Source: Yoonia sp035117555
Lineage (GTDB): Bacteria; Pseudomonadota; Alphaproteobacteria; Rhodobacterales; Rhodobacteraceae
Reading direction: 5' to 3'
DNA: 64,000 bases
Assembly: GCF_035117555.1 (NCBI RefSeq)
Contig: NZ_JAYKPK010000011.1
Coordinates: 1 to 64,000, forward strand
Shown here: piece by piece, positions 24,625 to 33,503 of the stretch
Layout: each line of letters opens with the position of its first letter
Position numbering within the stretch: the first letter of the stretch is position 1
The notes under the pieces: generated by a model
Told to the model about the DNA's origin: nothing
Database searches by the model: none
The model's input: the letters and a program-made list of their open reading frames with translations, nothing else
Program-made: the position numbers and the translations under genes

Positions 24625-25716
24625 TCACTTTAAATGAGCAAAATGACGATTATCCTTGCGATATCGCCGCGCCAGTTTGGATGCCATCCTGTGTGCAAGG
24701 GCAAAGGCGCACAAGCAGACCGCAAGCGCACCCCAGGCAAAATGCGGCTGGCTCGACAGAACAACGCCTGCAATCACGGGGACAGCCATGAAAGGCGCAA
24801 GCACGACAATCGTCCGGGGATTGGATTTTGATCGCGCATTATATCCGAAGAATGCCAGATCAAGCCCGCGACGCACCTTGTGATGCAAATGCATGCGGTC
24901 TGGCTGAAACGCTGGCTGACGTCCGATAAGGCGCCGGACGATGGTGTGAAACACATCCGCCAGCGGCCAGAACAGGATCAACAGCAGCGCGGGCACAGCC
25001 AGATCGTCGACCCGCGCGACAAGAACGATGGCCACCCAAATGACCACATGGCCGATGCCATAGGCCCCGCCATCGCCAAGAAACAAAGACGCGACCGGCC
25101 AGTTGAGCACCAAAAACCCCGCCAGACAGGCCACAATCAGCCATGCGAATGTGGCAATTGCTGTCTCACCAGAGAATTTGGCAATCAATGCAAGCCCCGT
25201 GGCTGACATGATCATATTGACCGCTGCAAAGCCGTTGGTCCCGTCAATCAGATTGACTGCATGGCAGAATCCGCCGGACAGCAAGATCGTCAGCGCAATC
25301 GCGATGATCGGCGATGACATGATCCAGTCGATCACCGGCAGATCAGCACGCGGCACCCAGAGGTTCAGCAAGACCACAGCGACCAAAGCCGAAACCACCG
25401 CCGCGATCAGACGCCGCGTGGGCGAGATCCGATAGCCCATATCCTCGGCAAAACCTGCCAGCAGGACTGGCATGACCGACAAAAGGATCAGAAGGATCAG
25501 GCCGCGATCACCGCCCAAAGGCGCAAACATCACCCCAATGCCAAGCCCGATAAAGACTGCGATCCCGCCAAGCCGCAGCGGCTCGCCAATATGAGAGGCT
25601 TGTCGGGCGCGGAGGTCATTTCGGGCGACAGCATTTGGGAGAAACAGCAAAGGACGCAACCGGACGATAAACATTCCCGCTACGGTCGTCACGATCAAGG
25701 CTGTGATGAAGATCAT
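24625..25716 (-). CDS. WecA/MraY-type undecaprenyl-phosphate sugar-1-phosphate transferase
   Basis: A 363-residue protein with about 10 membrane segments, of the glycosyltransferase-4 family. It loads the first sugar-phosphate onto undecaprenyl phosphate. Conserved cytoplasmic motifs are FAEDMGYRISP (the usual DD pair reads ED here), HAVNLIDGTNGF, SLFLGDGGAYGIGH and RMHLHHKV. It lies on the same strand upstream of the Wza-like gene, though 128 bases away, and probably starts the polysaccharide that the Wza/Wzc system exports. Sugar specificity is unknown. Confidence 0.87.
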   Translation of the reverse strand: MIFITALIVTTVAGMFIVRLRPLLFLPNAVARNDLRARQASHIGEPLRLGGIAVFIGLGIGVMFAPLGGDRGLILLILLSVMPVLLAGFAEDMGYRISPTRRLIAAVVSALVAVVLLNLWVPRADLPVIDWIMSSPIIAIALTILLSGGFCHAVNLIDGTNGFAAVNMIMSATGLALIAKFSGETAIATFAWLIVACLAGFLVLNWPVASLFLGDGGAYGIGHVVIWVAIVLVARVDDLAVPALLLILFWPLADVFHTIVRRLIGRQPAFQPDRMHLHHKVRRGLDLAFFGYNARSKSNPRTIVVLAPFMAVPVIAGVVLSSQPHFAWGALAVCLCAFALAHRMASKLARRYRKDNRHFAHLK

Positions 25717-26059
25717 GAACGCTCTGAAGTTGCCGCATTAGGGGAGGACCAGAAAAATCACCCGTGATACCCATAATTTCATCGGTAAGACAGCAACACC
25801 GCTGGCACAACTGAAAACGAAACCAGCACACTTAAAAAGTGCTCAATCGTAGGCCTGCGACATACAACCATGAGATATGCATGGCGGCGCCTCTTTCACG
25901 ATTACCGTTACCAATACTGACAGCATGTAACAAAAATATAAGGGCCGCATGATTGAATGCAGCCCTTTATCAAATAGCATTTATACTGACCGCATGACCA
26001 GATTATGAAAAGCACGCCGTGTCACATAACACAGGCGCCCTTTGCAAATCTTGCCGGTA
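25717..26059. other. Gene-free stretch with a terminator
   Basis: No gene is supported. A hairpin at 25941-25968 fits the end of the YjbE-like transcript. The part next to 25716 should contain the promoter of the WecA-like gene. Confidence 0.55.
25941..25968 (-). terminator. Terminator downstream of the YjbE-like gene
   Basis: AGGGCCGCAT and ATGCAGCCCT pair with one mismatch around a six-base loop. Read on the minus strand, the stem is followed by TTATATTTTTG, a fair U-run. It lies about 90 bases past the stop of the YjbE-like gene. Confidence 0.6.
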
Positions 26060-26368
26060 TCAGTTGGTTCCGGAGGTCGCGTTGCTCTCATTCGTGGCGA
26101 CAGCAGCGACCAATGCAACGCTGATACCAGCGGCGATTGCAGCAGCGGCAAGGCCGCCAACAGCAGCGGCACCCGCTACACCTGCGCCAGCAGCTGCGGC
26201 ACCTGCGCCAGCAGCACCCGCACCAGCACCCGCGCCAAATCCGCCTACACCAGCACCGGCGCCACTACCCGCGCCACCCGCTGCTGCACCCGCTGCTTGC
26301 GCGGACACGGAAACTGGTGCTGCGACCAAGGCAGCACAAAACACTGCGGTCATCAATTTGTTCATCAT
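26060..26368 (-). CDS. Small Gly/Ala-rich secreted protein, YjbE-like
   Basis: A 102-residue protein with a signal peptide MMNKLMTAVFCAALVAAPVSVSA followed by a nearly pure Gly/Ala stretch (about 26-75), a hydrophobic segment and a short polar C-terminus. A ribosome site GGAG precedes the start. Composition, size and the two neighbours (YjbF- and YjbH-like genes upstream on the same strand) recall YjbE, the small secreted member of the E. coli yjbEFGH exopolysaccharide operon. Low-complexity sequence makes homology hard to prove. Confidence 0.65.
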   Translation of the reverse strand: MMNKLMTAVFCAALVAAPVSVSAQAAGAAAGGAGSGAGAGVGGFGAGAGAGAAGAGAAAAGAGVAGAAAVGGLAAAAIAAGISVALVAAVATNESNATSGTN

Positions 26369-26454
26369 TTCATTTCTCCAAAAAAGAATTCGTCAGATTT
26401 ACAATGTCTGATTCCGGCCCGCAATGTCAAGGAAAACACAAGTATAGTGCAATT

Positions 26455-27147
26455 TCAGCGCTTGAGGTGTTGCACTAACACGTAGCCGATATTTTCGCTG
26501 ATCCATTGATTTGACTGCCACAACAGACCATCGTTCACGCCGATCCAGTAATCGTTTGTAAAGGCGAGCATATCTGCGGGCGCGGCGTAGCATGTCTCGG
26601 AAATTCGCTCGGCGGCGACGCTCCGTGAAATCAGGTCGACGGTTTCGACCCCAGCGACCGAAATCATGCAATCATATTGCACGGTGACTTCACGGTTTTC
26701 ACCGTCCAGCCAGCTATGCCGGCGGGTCACCGTTCCGGATCTGTCCGCCACTGCGGCGCGCACCTCAGCGGCATCAGCCAGAAAAAGATCAGCGCCAAGG
26801 CCACGTGTTGCGATCACGATGTCATTCAGCATGACAATGCTGACGCCGTCATCGCCGCGCCAGTCGACCCTGTTCCCAGTCACTGCGAAAACAGTCATTG
26901 TCGCGCCAGCGTTCAGTTTTGGCACATTGAACAGCGTATAGGCCTCTGGCAAGGCCGCCACCATCTCCGGTGTCAATTGTGATCTGACGGCATCCATATC
27001 GGCTGGCGGTTCGGCCGTCAGTTGCGAGAAAAGCGCGCGCACCACTTGGTCAACCGGCTTGGTATCGCGGTTCCCACAGGCAGTCAGCGCGAGGCTCAGG
27101 CCGCAGAACGTCAACAGGAGATGCGGGCGAAACGGGTATCGGGTCAT
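26455..27147 (-). CDS. YjbF/GfcB family outer membrane lipoprotein
   Basis: About 230 residues starting at MTRYPFRPH, whose ATGA overlaps the stop of the YjbH-like gene by four bases; an earlier Met at 27165 is less likely. The lipobox LTAC gives a lipid-modified Cys near residue 24. The C-terminal LLWQSNQWISENIGYVLVQHLK is characteristic of the YjbF/GfcB group, linked to polysaccharide secretion. Translational coupling to YjbH supports a joint role at the outer membrane. Confidence 0.8.
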   Translation of the reverse strand: MTRYPFRPHLLLTFCGLSLALTACGNRDTKPVDQVVRALFSQLTAEPPADMDAVRSQLTPEMVAALPEAYTLFNVPKLNAGATMTVFAVTGNRVDWRGDDGVSIVMLNDIVIATRGLGADLFLADAAEVRAAVADRSGTVTRRHSWLDGENREVTVQYDCMISVAGVETVDLISRSVAAERISETCYAAPADMLAFTNDYWIGVNDGLLWQSNQWISENIGYVLVQHLKR

Positions 27148-29267
27148 CGCCAGAAACGCCCCCATTGATCGCTCAGCTCCGGCGCATGCGCATCGCGGAC
27201 CGCCGGATAGAGCCGGTTATTCACATTCAGCCGCGCGCCGCCGTCGCGCTGCAACGGTTGCAGGTTGATGTTGGCCGCGTCGCGGGTCGGTGTACCCAGC
27301 CCCCATGACAAGGGCACCGTCAGCCGGATCCCCTTGTCGAACGATCCTTCGCCGAAATCCTCGAACGAGACATCGGTGAATGTCGCATAGCCACCGACCA
27401 CCCAACCGTTCCCGAAACGCCGGTCAAGGCTGATTGTGGTGCCCCAATCCCCCGCAAGATAACGACCGACATCGACCTGAAAATCAAATCCGTTTTCCAA
27501 GGCATAATAAGCGGACAGATGGCCAGTGGTGACGCCATAATCGTAATCGTCAAAACCGAACAATTTATCTGTGTCGCGCTGCATCACGGCATTCAGCTCT
27601 GCCCCGAGCGCAAGGCGGCTCTCGACCGGTTTCCACAGGATTTCACCGGACAGCCCGGCAAACATCGTTTCCAGATAGCCAAATGATGTCCGTGTATAGA
27701 GATCGGGACCAATCTTGCCGAAATGATCCACGGTCAGCCGTTCCACACCATAGGTGCCGTCACGGTCATAAAGCGGCTGTTCGGACCGGACCCGCGGCAA
27801 CACAGAATCCGATTCCCGCGTCGATTGATCACGGTTGCCGATGATCTTGCCGCGCAACGCACCGGACACCGACAGGCTGGGTGTCAAGAAATAGCTTGCC
27901 GTCGCCTCCAGCCCCAGATCGGCGCGTAGAGGGTCATCGGGATCAAAGAACGACAAGGCGACATAAGGCCCGATCCCCCAGACCAGCCGGGGCTGGGCCA
28001 GTGAAACAAGTGCGTCCGGTGGCTCTGCCGGGCCGATCACGCTTGCCGCAAGGCTGTCGCTGATCACATTGGGCTGATACTCCAACCGCTCCAGATCGGC
28101 GCGTTGCAAGGTCACGCGGGACAGCGGCACACTGTTTTCGGTCAGTTCAATGTCGAATTGCGCAATACTGGCGGGCATGGTCAGGCTCAGCAACCGCGCG
28201 GTGCGCCCGATTGCCTGCGCCTGTATATTGAACTTGTCGTTTCTGATCTGCACCAGCACAGAATCCGACGACATGGCGATCGCTTGCAAAACGATACCTT
28301 CGGCTGCAAGACCTGCCGCCAGCGCCGCAGTCCGGGCAGATTCGGGGATCGCATCCTGTATCATCGGCCCGGCCCAGCGTTGGGCGCTTCCATCGCGCGG
28401 GGCAAAGGGGATCGCCGCAGAGGACAGATCACCCCCCGCTGCCGGACGACGTGGATTCAAAGCAAAATGGGCAGAGGCTGCAACCGTGTCACCTTGCAGA
28501 TATTGCAGACCCAGGGTAATATCGGGCTGCACGGCATAGCTGATTCCGAAATTCAATCCGGACGTGTCATCCCCCAGATTGTCGCGCGCCGAGAGATCGC
28601 GCGCGTCAGATGAATATTCCGCCGCCAGCGCCAGCCTGTCATCCACCTGCCAGGTCGCCCCCGCGAACAGCGCGGCCTCACCACGGAACCATTGCGTCGT
28701 CGTCAACTCGCCGCCCAGACTTTGCGCGCGGGACCGCTGATTGAAACGATCATCGATCTGGCCCAAGGGATTGTCGAAACCATTGCGGGTCCCGAGCGCG
28801 CCCCAACCGATCCCGGCAGTGGCCACGATATCCGGTGTGATCTGCTTTGATGCGACGACATATTCACCGCTATACAACCCAGTGCCGATGAAATCGCGCA
28901 GGCCAATGGCGACGGCAGGGCGCATGCCTGTCTCGTCCAGCAATTGGTACTGAACGTCAAAGCTGCGGTCCGCGGTGCCGCGGCCACGGTCCCTGAACTC
29001 ATCGATCAGGCTATAGCGAAAAGCCGCTGTCAGACGCGGCGTGACCTGAAAAGTCAGGGTGTATTTGCGTTCATTGTCATCAATCGCGATGGAGGTGACA
29101 AATTCGGCATCCGGCAAAGGAGCGGCTGATGGCATGGTGGCGATGCCGGGCATCCCATAGGTGTTCAGCACATAGGCGTCACCCGTCTGCGCCATCGCCA
29201 AGGGCGCCGCAAAGGCCCCAAAGGTGACACAGGCGCAAAGGTGCTGAATTCGTTTTGACATGCGCAT
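27144..29267 (-). CDS. YjbH-like outer membrane beta-barrel protein
   Basis: About 707 residues with a signal peptide ending near AMAQ. The mature start contains NTYGMPGIATMPSAAPLPD, typical of YjbH. Many alternating hydrophobic strands suggest a large beta-barrel, as in YjbH-type exopolysaccharide secretion proteins. The start at 29267 (MRMSKRIQH) is preferred over a TTG at 29300. The family usually works with YjbE, YjbF and YjbG; a YjbG/GfcC-like gene is not present between the members here. Confidence 0.8.
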   Translation of the reverse strand: MRMSKRIQHLCACVTFGAFAAPLAMAQTGDAYVLNTYGMPGIATMPSAAPLPDAEFVTSIAIDDNERKYTLTFQVTPRLTAAFRYSLIDEFRDRGRGTADRSFDVQYQLLDETGMRPAVAIGLRDFIGTGLYSGEYVVASKQITPDIVATAGIGWGALGTRNGFDNPLGQIDDRFNQRSRAQSLGGELTTTQWFRGEAALFAGATWQVDDRLALAAEYSSDARDLSARDNLGDDTSGLNFGISYAVQPDITLGLQYLQGDTVAASAHFALNPRRPAAGGDLSSAAIPFAPRDGSAQRWAGPMIQDAIPESARTAALAAGLAAEGIVLQAIAMSSDSVLVQIRNDKFNIQAQAIGRTARLLSLTMPASIAQFDIELTENSVPLSRVTLQRADLERLEYQPNVISDSLAASVIGPAEPPDALVSLAQPRLVWGIGPYVALSFFDPDDPLRADLGLEATASYFLTPSLSVSGALRGKIIGNRDQSTRESDSVLPRVRSEQPLYDRDGTYGVERLTVDHFGKIGPDLYTRTSFGYLETMFAGLSGEILWKPVESRLALGAELNAVMQRDTDKLFGFDDYDYGVTTGHLSAYYALENGFDFQVDVGRYLAGDWGTTISLDRRFGNGWVVGGYATFTDVSFEDFGEGSFDKGIRLTVPLSWGLGTPTRDAANINLQPLQRDGGARLNVNNRLYPAVRDAHAPELSDQWGRFWR

Positions 29268-29431
29268 TGGTCCGGCTCGGTGGCTTCCCGATAATGACAA
29301 GCAAACACGCGGCCAAGGTGTCTGGCTTTACCTCGTTAATCAACCCTTAAGCGACACAAAGCGCGATTAACTGGCAGGACTGTTGCAGAAAGCCGGGAGA
29401 TGAATGATCAGGTCGGGCAGACCCTTCCGGC

Positions 29432-30316
29432 TTATCCCATCCGCTCAGAGGCGTAAGAGCCGGGCGAGGCTGGAAAGACAATCGTCTTATTCCCGTTCAG
29501 CATCACCCGGCGGTGGATATGTGCATGGATCGCGCGCGCCAGCACCTGACTTTCCACATCACGGCCTAGGCTGACGTAATCAGCAGGCGATTGCGCATGG
29601 GTCACGCGGGCGATGTCCTGTTCGATGATCGGGCCTTCATCCAGATCAGCCGTCACATAATGCGACGTTGCGCCAATCAGTTTCACGCCGCGTTCATAGG
29701 CTTGCTTATAGGGATTCGCGCCCTTGAAGCTGGGCAGGAAAGAATGGTGGATATTGATGATCTTCCCCGACATCTGCGTACACATCCGGTCTGACAACAC
29801 CTGCATATAACGCGCCAGCACGATCAGTTCCGCGCCAGTTGCGTCGACGACATCCATGATGCGCGCCTCGGCGTCCGGTTTGTTTTCCTTGGTCACCGGG
29901 ATGCAGTGGAACGGGATATCGTGGTTCACCACGACTTTCTGATAATCCATATGGTTGGAGATCACGGCGACGATATCAATCGGCAACGCCCCGATCCGCC
30001 AGCGATAAAGCAGGTCGTTCAGACAATGCCCGAAACGGGACACCATGATGATGACCTTCATCCGCTCTGCTTCGTCGTGGAAGGCGAAGTCCATCCCAAA
30101 TTTCGCCCCGATTGCGGCAAAATCCGCTGACATCTGATCCAGCGTCGCACCTGTCTCGCTCGTAAAGCTGACCCGCATAAAGAATTTGCCAGTCTGCGTG
30201 TCGTCGAATTGCGAAGAGTCCGTGATGTTACAGCCGTGGTCAGCCAGAAAACCGGCGATGGCTGCGACAATACCGCGGGCGCTGTCACAGCTGACGGTCA
30301 GGGCGAATTGGGTCAT
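29432..30316 (-). CDS. purU: Formyltetrahydrofolate deformylase
   Basis: A 294-residue enzyme that hydrolyses 10-formyl-THF to THF and formate. An N-terminal ACT domain (about 1-80, starting MTQFALTVSCDSARGIVAAI) precedes the formyltransferase-type catalytic domain. That domain has the active-site INIHHSFLPSFKGANPYKQA (about 187-206) and GATSHYVTADLDEGPIIEQD (catalytic Asp near 225). GGAAAG precedes the ATG at 30316; the longer frame is not supported. In Rhodobacteraceae this activity is tied to one-carbon and DMSP or betaine demethylation, but that link is not shown here. Confidence 0.93.
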   Translation of the reverse strand: MTQFALTVSCDSARGIVAAIAGFLADHGCNITDSSQFDDTQTGKFFMRVSFTSETGATLDQMSADFAAIGAKFGMDFAFHDEAERMKVIIMVSRFGHCLNDLLYRWRIGALPIDIVAVISNHMDYQKVVVNHDIPFHCIPVTKENKPDAEARIMDVVDATGAELIVLARYMQVLSDRMCTQMSGKIINIHHSFLPSFKGANPYKQAYERGVKLIGATSHYVTADLDEGPIIEQDIARVTHAQSPADYVSLGRDVESQVLARAIHAHIHRRVMLNGNKTIVFPASPGSYASERMG

Positions 30317-30446
30317 GAGATACTTTCCGGAATGAAACGAGGTGGGCGCAACGCGGCCAAACTGATCGTTCACGCGCCCTTGCGCAAGCTGCATCTGATC
30401 GCCGACAGAGGCGCCACGGATACCGGACAGCGGTCGACCCTAAAAG

Positions 30447-30460
30447 TTGCCAATTGGCAA
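30447..30460. promoter_or_regulatory. Perfect 14-bp palindrome upstream of purU
   Basis: TTGCCAATTGGCAA is a perfect palindrome 130 bases before the purU start, flanked by an AT-rich stretch suited to a promoter on the minus strand. It may be an operator for an unidentified dimeric regulator. Confidence 0.4.
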
Positions 30461-30522
30461 TTTGCTTATTTTATGTTTATTATCAAGGAACTAGGTCAAA
30501 TTTACTTCAACCCGAACGGGCG

Positions 30523-30702
30523 CTATTCGATCTTGCGCGCCTCATCCATCAGCATCACCGGAATGCCATTCCTGATCGGAAATGCAAGATGCGCGTTCTC
30601 GCTGACAAGCTCCTGCTTTTCGGCATCATAGCGCAGGGTGGCATGGGTCATCGGGCAGACCAAAGCCTCCAGCATCTTGGGGTCGAATTCTGCGCTGCTC
30701 AT
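30523..30702 (-). CDS. Trm112-like small protein (UPF0434 family)
   Basis: A 59-residue protein too short for many gene finders. It reads MSSAEFDPKMLEALVCPMTH at the start and contains HLAFPIRNGIPVMLMDEAR, the hallmark of bacterial Trm112/YcaR-like proteins. Only one Cys of the usual zinc-binding set is present. Its ATG overlaps the stop of the Lon-N gene by four bases (ATGA), so it is translationally coupled. Members act as small activating partners of methyltransferases in other organisms; the role here is unknown. Confidence 0.88.
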   Translation of the reverse strand: MSSAEFDPKMLEALVCPMTHATLRYDAEKQELVSENAHLAFPIRNGIPVMLMDEARKIE

Positions 30703-31340
30703 TGCATCATACCTTCACCATCGCCGCCACGCAGGGAATATTCCATCAGCGTCAGCAGGGTTTCGCGCCTTGTGGACAGCGACGGTGCCTCCAGCAGGGC
30801 CTGTTTGTCTTCGGGGGTGAAAGGGCAGAGCATGGACAGGGAATTGATCAACAATTCGTCTTCTGCCTCTTTCAGACTGTCCCAATCGGTGGCCAGGCCA
30901 CGGTCTGACAAAAACCGGTTCAGCGCTTTCATGAAACTGTCGCGGTCAAAGCTTTCGTCCTTTTCCACCGGCCCCAGATCGCGGGAAAACCCCTGCCAGT
31001 TGACTTTGCAGCGGCGGTAAGGGGTAAACCCTTCCACTTCCTCGACAATCCGGAACCGGGACGCACCTGACAGGGTGATCATATAGCGTCCGTCCTCGGT
31101 TTCCGAAAAGGCGGTCAGCTTACCCGCGCAGCCGATACTGTGCAGCTTGCCTGCCGCACCGGGGGCATCATAAGGCTGCACCATCCCGATGAGCCGCGAT
31201 GAGGTTTTCAGCACATCATCCAGCATCGCCAGATAGCGCGGCTCGAACAGATGCAGCGGCAAGCGCGAACGCGGCAAAAGCAGCGCGCCGGGCAGGGGAA
31301 ACACCGGGATGGTGTCTGGCAGATCAGTTGTTGAAATCAT
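30699..31340 (-). CDS. Lon N-terminal (LAN) domain protein
   Basis: A 213-residue stand-alone substrate-recognition domain like the N-terminus of Lon protease, without ATPase or peptidase domains. The start DTIPVFPLPGALLLPRSRLPLHLFEPRYLAM and the GCAGKLTAFSETEDGRYMITLSGASRFRI strand are typical. The C-terminal half is helical. It probably binds proteins or small partners in the cytosol; exact function is unknown. It lies between a CnoX-like thioredoxin gene and the Trm112-like gene, a common alphaproteobacterial order. Confidence 0.88.
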   Translation of the reverse strand: MISTTDLPDTIPVFPLPGALLLPRSRLPLHLFEPRYLAMLDDVLKTSSRLIGMVQPYDAPGAAGKLHSIGCAGKLTAFSETEDGRYMITLSGASRFRIVEEVEGFTPYRRCKVNWQGFSRDLGPVEKDESFDRDSFMKALNRFLSDRGLATDWDSLKEAEDELLINSLSMLCPFTPEDKQALLEAPSLSTRRETLLTLMEYSLRGGDGEGMMQ

Positions 31341-31366
31341 AAGCTGAAACTAGCCCGCTGTTGTGA

Positions 31367-32278
31367 TCAGGCAAATATGATCGACGACAGTTTGCGCCGC
31401 CCGGTCAGGACAATCGGGTCCTTGGCATCGCGGGCATCGAATATCTTGAACAATTGGGTCTTGGCGGCCCCGTCGTTCCATTCCCGGTCACGGCGGAAAA
31501 GTTCCAGCAATTCATTCACCGCCTGCTCTACCTCGCCATTGGCATGCAAAGCCACGGCCAGATCGAACCGCGCCTGATGGTTCGCTGGATCGGCATCGAC
31601 CTGCGCCTGCAATTCGCCGACAGGCCCGGCATTGGCCGCCTCACGCAGCAGGGTGATCTGGGCATGCAACGCTTCCAGCGCCGGATCGGTCGAGATTTCG
31701 GCAGGTGCGCCGTTCAGGATCGCCTCGGCCTGATCGATATCATTCAAGGCCAGATAGGACCGGACCAGACCGGCATAGGCACGGACATTGGCAGGGTCTT
31801 CTTGCAGGATCGCGGCGAAGGTTTCGGCAGCGTCAGCAGCGGCCCCTTCGGTCAGCATCTGGTCAGCAGCATCCAGCGCCTCGGTCAGCCCGTCATCTTC
31901 GGGCGCGCCGGCAAGATTGGCGATCTTTTCGACAAAGGCATTGATTTCGGACGGTGGCAGTGCGCCCTGGAACCCATCCACCGGGCGGCCTTGATAAAAC
32001 GCATAGACGGTCGGGATCGACTGCACCCGCAATTGCCCGGCATAGCCGGGGTTGGCGTCCACATCGATCTTGACCAGCTTGACCCGGCCACCGGCCTTGG
32101 TCACCGCAGCCTCGATTGCGGGGCCGAGCGTCTTGCAAGGGCCGCACCAAGGCGCCCAGAAATCAACGATGACGGGGACTTCCTGCGAGGCTTGGATCAC
32201 ATCAGCCGGGAAACTGGCATCGGTGCCGTCCTTGATGATATCGACAGGCGGTTGCGGTTTCGCGTTCAGTTCCAGCAT
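31367..32278 (-). CDS. CnoX-like thioredoxin-TPR protein
   Basis: A 303-residue cytosolic protein with an N-terminal thioredoxin fold (about 15-125) and a C-terminal TPR-type helical domain (about 140-300). The active site is WCGPC (Cys45, Cys48), so it should be redox-active, unlike E. coli CnoX, which lacks the full pair. AAGGAG stands eight bases before the ATG at 32278; the frame to 32344 is unsupported. CnoX proteins act as chaperedoxins that protect clients from oxidation and hand them to GroEL or DnaK. It precedes the Lon-N gene by 26 bases. Confidence 0.9.
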   Translation of the reverse strand: MLELNAKPQPPVDIIKDGTDASFPADVIQASQEVPVIVDFWAPWCGPCKTLGPAIEAAVTKAGGRVKLVKIDVDANPGYAGQLRVQSIPTVYAFYQGRPVDGFQGALPPSEINAFVEKIANLAGAPEDDGLTEALDAADQMLTEGAAADAAETFAAILQEDPANVRAYAGLVRSYLALNDIDQAEAILNGAPAEISTDPALEALHAQITLLREAANAGPVGELQAQVDADPANHQARFDLAVALHANGEVEQAVNELLELFRRDREWNDGAAKTQLFKIFDARDAKDPIVLTGRRKLSSIIFA

Positions 32279-32385
32279 GGCAGTGCTCCTTGATCGGGAT
32301 TTCGTCTCTATATGTGTGCAATCACGCCCAGCGCCAAGAGGCAATGCCGCTTTCCCTTGTCCGATGCAGGCTCTAATCTGCCGCC

Positions 32386-32820
32386 ATGACCCGGACTTTC
32401 CCCAGATTGGCGGCCATCGCCGTCTTGCGCCACGCAGGTCAAGTGCTGCTGGTGCGGCGCAGGAATCCGCCAGACGCGGGGCGCTGGGGCTTTCCGGGCG
32501 GGCATGTGGAGGCGGGTGAGACGGCGCTGGCCGCCGCCCTGCGCGAATTGGCCGAGGAAACCGGCGTGCAAGGGCTCGCGCAGGGCTATCTGACCAATCT
32601 CGATATCATCCAGCATGATGCGGCGGGGATGCTGGAATTCCATTTCCTGCTGGCGGTGGTGCTCTGCGATTATGTCAGCGGCACGCCTGTCGCAGCGGAT
32701 GATGTGTCTGATGTCGGTTGGTTCAGCCCTGACGCAATCAAAGCGCTGGATTGCAGCGCCGATGTGGAACGGATCGCCTTGCTGGCCTATTCGACGACAC
32801 CGACCATCGGACCAAGCTGA
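32386..32820 (+). CDS. Nudix hydrolase
   Basis: A 144-residue pyrophosphohydrolase. The Nudix box runs from about residue 38 to 61 (GGHVEAGETALAAALRELAEETGV), with the REUxEE core intact. Such enzymes hydrolyse nucleoside diphosphate derivatives; ADP-ribose-like or oxidised nucleotide substrates are possible. Its 3' end overlaps the opposite-strand phosphodiester glycosidase gene by 34 bases. Confidence 0.9.
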   Translation: MTRTFPRLAAIAVLRHAGQVLLVRRRNPPDAGRWGFPGGHVEAGETALAAALRELAEETGVQGLAQGYLTNLDIIQHDAAGMLEFHFLLAVVLCDYVSGTPVAADDVSDVGWFSPDAIKALDCSADVERIALLAYSTTPTIGPS

Positions 32821-33503
32821 AACCCGAAATCCGACCGGCCAAGCGCGGGGGCATGCAGCCGCGATACCTTGCCATCGAAATAAAGCGCATTTGGCAATTG
32901 CAGGTAGTCACGAAAGAAGCTGGCGAATTCGTAAAAACTGACCGCCTCATTCGAGATGGCAAAAACCGCGCGGTCACCTGCCGCCGTGGTTCCCACGCCG
33001 TTCCGCAAAAACCGCGATGTGCTGTCAGGCAGGAAACGCGGATGCAGCGCACCGTCTATCACCAGCATCGGGCCAGATTGCGTCGCATCGCGGCAGACCG
33101 GCGCTTCATCCACATAGCGCAGGGTTTCATACACCTGTGCGCTGTCGTCATTGATACAGAAGACACCATTGGGCAGCAGGCCGAAATTGCCGGGGCCTGC
33201 ATTGGGGATAACGCGCATCGCCTCCACCCCGTTTTCGACATAATGCCCAACAGGGGCGCGGTTCGGGTGATACATGCCCGCATTCATTGCGAATGGCAGG
33301 GCGGTGACACCGGGCAAACCTGCGATGGCACCGAAACTGCCCAGCACCTGACCCTGATCCATGTAGAACAGGCGCAGATCCTCTGCCGCGGGTTCAACGC
33401 TGCAGGTGGTATAGCTTTTATCCTGAAAAGAGACGTTGTCGCACTCGACCGCCTGCGCAGGCGCGGCCCATAAGATCAACAGCAACCAGAACGCCCGTGT
33501 CAC
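32787..33503 (-). CDS. Phosphodiester glycosidase domain protein (YigE/NAGPA-like)
   Basis: A 238-residue exported protein. MTRAFWLLLILWAAPAQA is a signal peptide. The mature part has NAGMYHPNRAPVGHYVENG, NFGLLPNGVF, ATQSGPMLVIDG and AISNEAVSFYEFASFFRD, matching the NAGPA (phosphodiester glycosidase) domain. It probably acts on a sugar-phosphodiester bond in the envelope; substrate unknown. Its start overlaps the rbfA stop by four bases, implying coupled translation. Confidence 0.85.
   Translation of the reverse strand: MTRAFWLLLILWAAPAQAVECDNVSFQDKSYTTCSVEPAAEDLRLFYMDQGQVLGSFGAIAGLPGVTALPFAMNAGMYHPNRAPVGHYVENGVEAMRVIPNAGPGNFGLLPNGVFCINDDSAQVYETLRYVDEAPVCRDATQSGPMLVIDGALHPRFLPDSTSRFLRNGVGTTAAGDRAVFAISNEAVSFYEFASFFRDYLQLPNALYFDGKVSRLHAPALGRSDFGFQLGPMVGVVE

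Noticed and set aside
26180..26310. Tandem-repeat or CRISPR-like look of the GC-rich stretch
   Set aside because: It is the Gly/Ala-coding part of the YjbE-like gene; units are irregular and there are no spacers.
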